The notes below the pieces were generated by a model. It was not told the DNA's origin. It made no database searches and saw only the letters and a list, made by a program, of their open reading frames with translations. Of a DNA stretch of 64,000 nt, positions 56,340 to 64,000 are shown piece after piece. Within the stretch, counting starts at the first letter, position 1; each line of letters opens with the position of its first letter. Made by a program: the position numbers and the translations under genes. The stretch comes from Mangifera indica (lineage: Eukaryota; Streptophyta; Magnoliopsida; Sapindales; Anacardiaceae), in assembly GCF_011075055.1 (NCBI RefSeq), contig NC_058141.1, positions 16,811,639-16,875,638 on the forward strand, in the 5' to 3' direction.

Positions 56340-57869
56340 CGCTTTCTCCTACAAGAAAATAGGAAAGGAACCTGCGAAGTTCATAGCTAAATATTCCTTT
56401 TCAAATTAAATCAGCAAAAATTAGTATAAAAATGACCTAAAATATGTATAACTTATGGAAAGAAAATTTACAAAATGTGGGATTGACTTTGCAGACTGAA
56501 CCTCACAGCCCAATGGCAGAAGATCAAGCCCAATTTGCATTGCCCATTGGTTGCTTAGGCTTCATTATAGACGTCCAAATCTTAGTAGAAGCCTTTAAAG
56601 AACTGAACATGATATCTGCCTCTTGAATTATTTTTTTCAGATGACAAGAAAGCCCTTGGTATATCCATGAAAATACAGAGTATACCAGGAATTTACTAAG
56701 GTCTTTAAAGGGTATTTTGGTTAAGAAGATGGTATTTTTTTATATGTATGATTAATGTGTCACATGGCTAGAAATTACTCATCAATATTAAGAATGTGGG
56801 AAAGGCTAAACTGAAATATTAAATATTTAAAAAATATGCATAATTTTATAATGGCTATAGGCTTTTCAACCTCCTTTCATTTTTGTCGCCTAAACGTCTG
56901 TGTTTTACACTCCAGCTTGTGCCTCTATATATTGAAGACACTGTGTAATTGAGATACTCTGTACAGTGCTGTGTTTGTGTACCTCGATATAATTTGTAGC
57001 CTTATTTTAAAACTAGTTCCAGGAGAATTAGAGATACGTGTGGACAGTTGGCTTGCTGCTTACTATCATGTGCTGGCACAATCCACAGATTCGAATTTGT
57101 AGATATTGCTTTCTGTCGCTGCTAGTTATTCCTTCTTTTTCAGTTGGATGAACGAACAAGTAATACCTTCTCAGCGCCGCTTTGGCTGGGAACCCGACAC
57201 ATGGCTGACAAATTTAGAATAGAACATTTCAAAGTCCGATTCCCTCACGATATGTTTAAGTCCAGCAGTATAAAATTAGGTTGTGGATGGGATTGGGAAG
57301 ATTCCAAAATCAATTCTTAGCGTAAATTTAACTCTTATTAGTGTTCCGAACGCTGCTTTTTAATTCCTTAGGAATATCAAATCCAGAAAGCCTAAGGAAG
57401 CAAACAGCCTAATAGCCCTATACATTGATCACCCTGTTTCATCATGATCGTTGATAGAACTGATGCATGGGATCATTGGACCATGAAAGCTGATATTCAT
57501 CTATCTCCCCGGTTCAAAATAGCTGAGCATTCATGGTGCAGGGTACATGCTGTGGTAGCTCTTGGATACTGACAATTGCAGACGAGCATACTGAACTTTT
57601 AATTTCTGAGTGTTTCTGCCGGTTTTGATAAAGCAATGAATGGTTAACAAAATTTAATTCTGTCGTCCAGTTACCAAATTACAGAAGATTATCTCCTTTG
57701 GAAAATTAGCTTCCTTGCGACTTTTAGCTGGATAATTATGCTTGACGTAAGCACAGGGGATAGGATAAATGCATCCGTCCAAACACGACCACTAAATAAG
57801 GATAACCATGATCTGCCTTTCTACAACTTATCTGAAAAAAAAAAAAAAAACACATATAATAAAATAATA

Positions 57870-58603
57870 AGCCAAAGCGATTATTCCCACCTAAGATATA
57901 ATGAAGTTTCAAACTTATAATATCCTATTTTTTAAAATTTAAATATTTACTCATCATTTAATTTTTATTAAAATTCTTTATTAAAGTTGAACATAAAATT
58001 ATTATTTTATCAATAATATTAAAAAAATTATAATTTTATCTCATTTTCTTTTTTAAATTTTAAAAACTAACAATTTCATTTTTGTCTAAATATTTTTAAT
58101 TTTAAAAATTGATATTTCTCTTCCATATCTAGGTTTTTTTCTCTCATTTTTGGCCACCACTCCATCACTAGTGGCTTTCTCTTTTCACCCTTATCGTCAA
58201 CCTTCTTGGAAGCCTGTGCGACGAAAAGATAATATCTCTTCATCAGATACCCTCCCACAATAGTTGTCCAAACAATTTCGATGATGAGGGTGGAAAGAGA
58301 AAGTCACCGGTGACAAAGTGATAATTGAAGAGGGGGAAAAAAAAAAAGCTTAGGTGTGAAGAGAAAATAGTTATTTTAAAAAAATGAAAATGATTAAACA
58401 AAAATGAAGTATTAATTTTTAAAACATGTGAGAAAAATAAAACAAAATTATTATTTTTTAAATATTATTAATAAAATAATAATTTTACCCTTAATTCTAA
58501 TAAAAAAATTTAATAAATTTTAAATAATAAATAAATTTTAAAAAATTAAATAGTATAAATTTGAGATTCTATAATAACTTGCGAGAAAAAAGGTCTTTTG
58601 GCC
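57870..58603. mobile_element. Foldback MULE-like element, copy 8 (734 bp)
   Basis: Left end AGCCAAAGCGATTATTCCCACC; right end AGGTCTTTTGGCC. The interior is self-complementary: GTGGCTTTCTCTTTTCACCC near 58170 pairs with GGTGGAAAGAGAAAGTCACC near 58288. It resembles copy 2 closely in its centre (GGCCACCA...TTGGAAGCCTGTGCGAC). Flanks are too AT-rich to fix a target duplication. Confidence 0.75.
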
Positions 58604-58732
58604 TATAATAATAATATCAACTCAGAAGAAGAGCCAAATGTAGCATTTTTTTCTTCTTATTATTTCGGCTGCATGTTGGAGTGTGAAATTTTATTTTATT
58701 TTTTAATAGACTTAATATGATCATTAAAAAAA

Positions 58733-59321
58733 GGGGGAAGGACTATTTCCCATTGAACTTTTGATGCGTTTTCAAAATGTTATTTACGGCGGATAAAAAT
58801 CTATTTTTCCCATCAATGAGTCGTTAATATGGATGATATCTATTTGTATAAGGATAAAATATCTATTTTACTCTTGTTAGATGAAATGATAAAAATACCT
58901 CTTAATTTAGTCTATAAAATTCATCTCAAAATTGATATGAGAGTTTTACCATTCACCCCTTTAGGTTTTAGAAACTAACATTTAATCTTAGCTAAAGTTT
59001 TTAAACTTTGAAAACTAATATTTTCACCCTCAAACCTAGGGTTTTCATATTTTTCAAAATACAGCCGTCCCCCATAACTTTCAAAACTAGTAGTTTCAAA
59101 CTTTGAGGATGAGTTAGTTATTAGTTTTTAAGACCTGGTTGGAGAAAACGGGAAAATTTTAAAGTTTTAAGGTTTTAAATAGTAAATAATGATTGTGCCC
59201 TTGTCCCTAACTGAAAAATTAGACGATAATTTGGTCATGAATGAGAAAAGTGGATTTTCATCTATCGTGAGTGGTATTTTGAAAACGCATCAAAAGTTAG
59301 GTGGGAAATAGCCCTTCTCCC
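58733..59321. mobile_element. Foldback element of a second subfamily, copy 9 (589 bp)
   Basis: The ends are GGGGGAAGGACTATTTCCC on the left, and inverted GGGAGAAGGGCTATTTCCC on the right. Both then share CTTTTGATGCGTTTTCAAAA, giving about 45 bp of terminal inverted repeat. Flanks TTAAAAAAA (58724-58732) and TTAAAAAAT (59322-59330) match 8 of 9. The interior also mirrors itself (AACCTAGGGTTTTCAT near the centre). It ends about 325 bp before the USP start codon. Confidence 0.8.
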
Positions 59322-59471
59322 TTAAAAAATGTAATAATTGCTATCAGTACGTGTTAAACTATACAAGTCAACTTTACAATTTCGTTGGATTTTGAAAGCT
59401 AAATTATATTTTACCCAAGTCACTTAAACGACGGCGTTTACTTCAGCCAAGAGGGCCTATGATTGCACTTG

Positions 59472-59478
59472 CACGTGG
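59472..59478 (+). promoter_or_regulatory. G-box/ABRE-type element upstream of USP
   Basis: CACGTGG lies about 90 bp upstream of the TATA box. It is the usual abscisic-acid or light-response core, which would fit a stress-protein gene. Position and motif only. Confidence 0.45.
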
Positions 59479-59564
59479 TTTAGCACATGATTTCCAAGTT
59501 CTTTATTCTCTAGATACCAACCAGTCACAAATTGTGATTCCCATCCTCTGCTGAGCACCGGCCT

Positions 59565-59571
59565 CTATAAA
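59565..59571 (+). promoter_or_regulatory. TATA box of USP
   Basis: CTATAAA within GGCCTCTATAAATTCG, about 80 bp before the start codon, which predicts a leader of roughly 50 nt. Confidence 0.6.
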
Positions 59572-59645
59572 TTCGAGATAAATCGTCAGCCTAGTTTGTC
59601 GGATCATTCATCGAAGGAAACTCTGCAACTTTGTATTGATCTTCA

Positions 59646-60799
59646 ATGGCGACCTCTGAGAAACAAACGATGTTGGTAGGAATCGACGATAGCGAGCACA
59701 GCTTTTATGCACTGGAGTGGACTCTGGATCACTTCTTCACAAATTTCCCTACAGATCCTCCTTTTAAGCTCATCGTTGTTCACGCTAAACCTCTTCCTTC
59801 TGCTATTGTCGGCCTCGCTGGAGCTGGTAATTTAGTATAAATTGACTATTCCTTGATTTTTAAGTATTAATTGGTAATTACAAATGGATTCCGTAGTATT
59901 TTGTTTTTGGTTCTTAGAAACTAGCTTGTTTTTGTTCTTGATGAATGATAAATTGTAGGTTGTGAATATACGCTTGTGATTTTGAACTGGTTTGCCTTTC
60001 TAAAAATTTGTTTCTCTTGAACTCTTATTTATTTTGGGAGTATGTTGATATTAAGGACAATTGTTGCAGGAGCTGCCGAGGTCTTGCCATACGTGGAGTC
60101 CGATTTGAAGAGAATCGCTGCCAGGGTATTGGAAAAGGCTAAGGAACTATGCATCAGCAAACAGGTAAGACACATGTTCATTTAAGGTTCATATGGTTGA
60201 TCTAATTACTGATGGATGTGGTCTGTACTCGTGGACAGGTGAGTGGGGTAGTATTAGAATCTATAGAAGGAGATCCTAGGAATGTGCTGTGTGAGGCTGT
60301 AGAAAAACACCATGCCTCTATTCTGGTTGTGGGTAGTCATGGCTATGGAGCTATCAAAAGGTAAGCATCATCAATCCATCGCTTCATTCCTGCAACGTTA
60401 TTTCTGAGTGTCTGATTGGAGTTTAATTACTGTTGCTTAATCTTCACGAAATTGTGAACTACTTTAGTTAAATTAATGTTTGCAGTAATATATTGTACAA
60501 ACGCTTTAACCCATATGAGATCAAATCTATTTTTGAAATATTCAAAGACATTGATGACTGTATCTTCTTCATGGATCCTTTCTACTGGAATATAAAGATT
60601 TTTTGCATATATTTTCAATAGAAGCAGGGAATTTTGTAATAACAGATAGCCTCGTTTGTTCTAATAATTCTTAATTTCTGAGTTCTGACCAAGATTTAAA
60701 TGATTTTGTAGGGCTGTTCTTGGCAGCGTAAGTGATTACTTGGCTCATCATGCTCACTGCACTGTGACGATTGTGAAGAAGCCTAAAATCAAACGCTAA
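59646..60799 (+). CDS. Universal stress protein (UspA domain), At3g53990-like
   Basis: Small single-domain USP of the ATP-binding type; plant members act in the cytosol in stress responses and some have chaperone activity. Exons: 59646-59826, 60070-60164, 60239-60360, 60712-60799 (TAA), 161 aa. The start matches plant homologues (MATSEKQTMLVGIDDSEHSF, with ALEWTLDHFF after it). The nucleotide-binding signature G-x2-G-x9-G(S) is complete in VVGSHGYGAIKRAVLGSVSD, and the chain ends CTVTIVKKPKIKR, so ATP binding is expected. All splice phases agree. A TATA box and a G-box lie directly upstream; an inverted-repeat transposon ends about 325 bp before the ATG. Confidence 0.94.
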
Positions 60800-63106
60800 G
60801 ATACTTCACCAGCAGCTAAATTAGCGAACCCAGAAGACGGTTGCCCATTTAGTGCTTGAATAAGTATGTAACCTTCAAAATTGATTCTATATGAAGTGTG
60901 TTGTTTGAATGATTTATTTTGCCATCGCTTTTGCAATATGGTCTGTAATATAAAATAAAAATTTAACTCATCTTAGTAAAAAACTATGAAATGTTTGGTT
61001 AAAGTTAACAAGCCAAACAATATATACAAATATTACCTCTGCAGTTCCAGAGTTGAATGTTCATTGATGTTATTTAACTTATTTCTTATGCTAAACAGAG
61101 ATATGTGGACAGCTAGTCTGCTGATTACAACATAGAGATATTTCTTTGTTTCTCTTCGGTGTCAAAGGCACGATAAGTGTTACTTCTGTATCTGGCTGTG
61201 GCTGCTATACTCCTTTTAAATTATATTGGTGTGATGACTTCGGTGTTGCTTTAATAGGTAACTCAACATTTACACATGACATGGTAGAATATTTCATAGC
61301 CAACTTGATGATCTATTCAAATCGTAATACAGCGTGTTATTGACTTGGAACTTGAAAAAATATATGATTATGATACTTAATATCTAAAATATCTTCTCCA
61401 CATTCTTAATTGAGAATTCATAAGCATGATAAGTTTCGCGTGCACACCACTCATACTGCAGCTTGGCAGAAGAAAGCTCCTTTAGGATCGAATTATTTCC
61501 TCGAAAAAGAAACAATTCGGACTACTCCACTCAAGTTTTGTCCTTATGCGCCATCGCAATCATAGCTTGGATTGGATTATGGCAAGTCTGGGCTTGGGGT
61601 TGCCTTCTTTACATTAGGGTGGATTTGAGTAGCGACCTCTATTTAGGGTAGGAATCTAAAAAGTCTAGTTTGAATTGGTGATGAGTTGTTTCAAAAACTG
61701 TCGAAAATTGTTAGATCTAAAGAAGAAGAGTCACTGAGAATGAAGAAGAATTGTTAGTGAAAAAGTTGAAAAAGAATAAAAGTTGTCGAAAAAGATGAAT
61801 CTATTAATGACTTTTTCATGGGATTTGAGTTAATTTGACTGAAAATTAAATTGGATCTACCTTGGCTCGAGTTTGACTTGTTTGAACCAAACATAAGTCA
61901 AGACTAGTCCAACTTGATTGGAGTCCAACCTTATTTGGGATAAAAGTTTTGATTTATTGAATTATCTCTCTAAGAAGCTCTTCAAAATTTTATATCTACC
62001 TATGAAAATCAAAGTTACTAATAATTATTACTAGAGTGATTAATTTTTTTCACCCAAAATTTAGTCTAAAAATATTTTTTCACCCTCAAAATGTATAAAT
62101 AATACTTTTTTACCCAAAACTTAGCCGTGTTTACAAATAAATCGAAATATTTTGTTTTCCACTAAATTGATCTTAAAAACTAGATATTCTTTCATTTTAA
62201 TATAAATTTGATATATAAACCATTATTATAATTAAATTAATTACACAACAACAACAACTTTTGAATTAACAAAGAATAATTCATTATTACATCAAGAAAT
62301 ATCAAAATTATAATTGCAAATCCTCAATCAAAATAACAAATAATAAGATAAAATACTATTTATTTAGATTAAGATAATTTTGAATTAATATTTAAATGAG
62401 AATATAGATGAAAATAAGTTTAAGAAGTCAGAGTTCTAAAAAATGAGAGTAAAATAGATATTAAGATGAAATCCTAGCTATACTTGTATAATATATAAAA
62501 AGTGAATTAAAATAGTATAACATAATTATAGAAAAAAGGTTTCAATGAATTAATTTCTCATAAATTAACATAATAAAGGAAAATACATGAAGCCTTTGTA
62601 AAATTGTAGTCGAAGCTTATGGAATGTGTGGTCTCTTTCTTATCTAAAACGAAACCGTTTAAGTTAAGATATATGTTTAGTCAGAATGTAAAAAATATAG
62701 AATAATATTATATTTACAAATAAATTTTATAATTTATCTTATAATTTAATATAATATATACACTAAAAACCACACAACTATTTTGTTTAATTACATTACA
62801 TCAAATTAGAAAAATAATTTAATAATAATTAAATTATAGGTACTTATTTTAAGTATATAAATACTAAATATTTAATATTTAATTAAATAATTTTAATTAA
62901 AAATAAAATAATATTTTATTATATAAATATATTCATTTATATATTTAAAATAAATTCATATAATATTATTTATTTAATAAAAATAATTTAATGAAATTTG
63001 TTTAAGCTAATTGTATGAAAAAGTATAATACAAATAAGAAATTGATGCAAACAAATGACACCGTTTTTTTTTTTTTTAATGTTATGAAGTGATGATATAA
63101 AATTTA
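60800..63106. other. USP 3' flank and AT-rich intergenic DNA
   Basis: The USP 3' UTR includes ATAAAATAAAA near 60950. Beyond it the sequence is AT-rich with no recognised gene; two open frames of 62-65 codons (61146-61343, 61463-61651) have no recognisable domain. The stretch 62690-63000 is almost pure A/T. Confidence 0.5.
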
Positions 63107-63921
63107 GGCCACAAGAGTATTTTTCACTCAAGGTTTGATGCAAACTTAATCTTTTATTTATTAATTATAAAAAGTTTAAATATTTATTTGTTTGTTATTG
63201 TTATAAATAAAATTATTATTTATCAAAATATACTAAAAAATTGTCATAATTTTACTCTTAAGTTTAAAAATTTAATAATTTTTTTCCCACATAAAGTTTA
63301 AAAAATCAATATTTCATCTTAGGGTTTTCTAGTCACCACTATTGGTGATCGGAGATGGAGATGGAGATGATAACATTCTCCCTTCCTCTTGATTTCTTTC
63401 TCAATTCTATTTTATTCTTGGCCATTATCAATCGACCAAAACTATCGATGAGAATGTGACTTCAAACAACAACGAAATGTCAATTTTTCCAAACGACGAC
63501 AAAATCCACCAAGGGTTTTTCAGATGGCGATGAAATCCCTCTAGAGTTTTCTTGTCTAAGATGAAAATGAATTGTGGCTTTTTTTGGAGATAAAGGAATG
63601 CCTTTTTTGGTAGGCTTTATTGATTAATGGTAGTAAAAAATGAAACGGAATTGAAAAAGAAACTGAGAGAGAGAAAGAAGGTTGTCATCCTCATCTCTGA
63701 CTATTAATAATAGTGAATAGAAAAACTTTAAGATAAAATATTTATTTTTTAAATTTTAATTAAAAGAAAATTGGTTAGATTTTTAATTAAAAAAATATAA
63801 TAAATTTTTATTTTTTAAATATTTTAATAAATAATAATTTTATTTATGATAATAATAATAAAATATAACTGGGAAATATGGGATTTACATCCAACCTTTG
63901 CAGGGAAACAGTCTTTTGACC
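63107..63921. mobile_element. Foldback MULE-like element, copy 10 (815 bp)
   Basis: Left end GGCCACAAGAGTATTTTTCAC; right end GGAAACAGTCTTTTGACC. Both subterminal parts carry the family's TTTATCAAAATA/AATTTTAATAAATAATAA blocks. The centre (63330-63710) has pairing segments such as ACCACTATTGGTGA and TCAGAGATGAGG-type inverse sequence. Flanking 9-mers match 7 of 9. No transposase. Confidence 0.65.
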
Positions 63922-64000
63922 AAAAATTGAAAGGCAGTCTTTGCAGGGTTTTAACCACGTAATTTTGACAGGTCGGAGAGAGAAACAGAGATAGATTTTT

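Larger units (their letters stand above)
50480..59645. other. Gene-poor stretch between NLA and USP
   Basis: Holds NLA upstream sequence, foldback element copies 6-9, microsatellites and long AT-rich spacers. No full gene was recognised. Between the elements, 53290-57860 contains only short open frames; one cysteine-rich frame at 55739-55870 is listed separately. T-rich tracts dominate 55970-56340. Confidence 0.55.

Noticed and set aside
57140..57320. Short open frames around WMNEQVIPSQRRFGWEPDTW
   Set aside because: Both readings stop within 60 codons, have no good start or splice context, and match no family I know.
61146..61651. Two open frames of 62-65 codons downstream of USP
   Set aside because: No domains, no promoter or splice evidence; likely chance.

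Overview
This window is nuclear DNA from a flowering plant, probably a rosid eudicot. Its genes have many AT-rich GT-AG introns, and every recognisable product is a conserved land-plant protein. The intergenic DNA is full of small non-autonomous transposons. I cannot name the species from sequence alone. No rRNA, tRNA, CRISPR array or bacterial-type operon was seen.

Layout, left to right: (1) 1-7505 +, the 3' two-thirds of a large meiotic-clade AAA ATPase gene, cut by the window edge. (2) 8510-11088 +, thiamine pyrophosphokinase (TPK1), with a hairpin transposon 22 bp past its stop codon. (3) 12671-20549 +, the mismatch-repair gene PMS1, with a solo LTR in one intron. (4) 21555-23863 +, LSM4, an Sm-like RNA-binding protein. 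(5) 24337-27512 -, a WD40 protein of the GIGANTUS1/WDR89 family, with an apparent 1-bp deletion in exon 6. (6) 28544-30893 -, the HSP90 co-chaperone p23. (7) 30.9-37.2 kb, a gene-free transposon-rich stretch. (8) 37810-43573 +, an ABCC (MRP4-type) transporter with overlapping uORFs. (9) 45096-46396 +, NOP16. (10) 47004-47349 -, a frameshifted SAUR gene. (11) 48291-50479 -, the SPX-RING ubiquitin ligase NLA/BAH1. (12) 50.5-59.6 kb, a second transposon-rich stretch. (13) 59646-60799 +, a universal stress protein. (14) 60.8-64 kb, AT-rich DNA with another transposon copy.

The genes are mostly unrelated housekeeping functions and not one pathway; plant neighbours need not cooperate. The order is still informative. 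From memory, the same genes lie in matching order on two duplicated Arabidopsis segments: AAA-TPK1-NOP16-NLA at At1g02890-At1g02860, and AAA-PMS1-p23 at At4g02480-At4g02450. The GTS1-ABCC4 pair lies at At2g47790-At2g47800. The window therefore looks like an unfractionated ancestral block.

The most distinctive non-genic signal is a family of about ten elements whose ends resemble GGCCAAAAGACTATTTCCCACC. They have Mutator-like 9-bp target duplications, and almost the whole element is an inverted repeat. None encodes a transposase. All exon coordinates were worked out by eye from splice sites, reading-frame continuity and remembered homologues.
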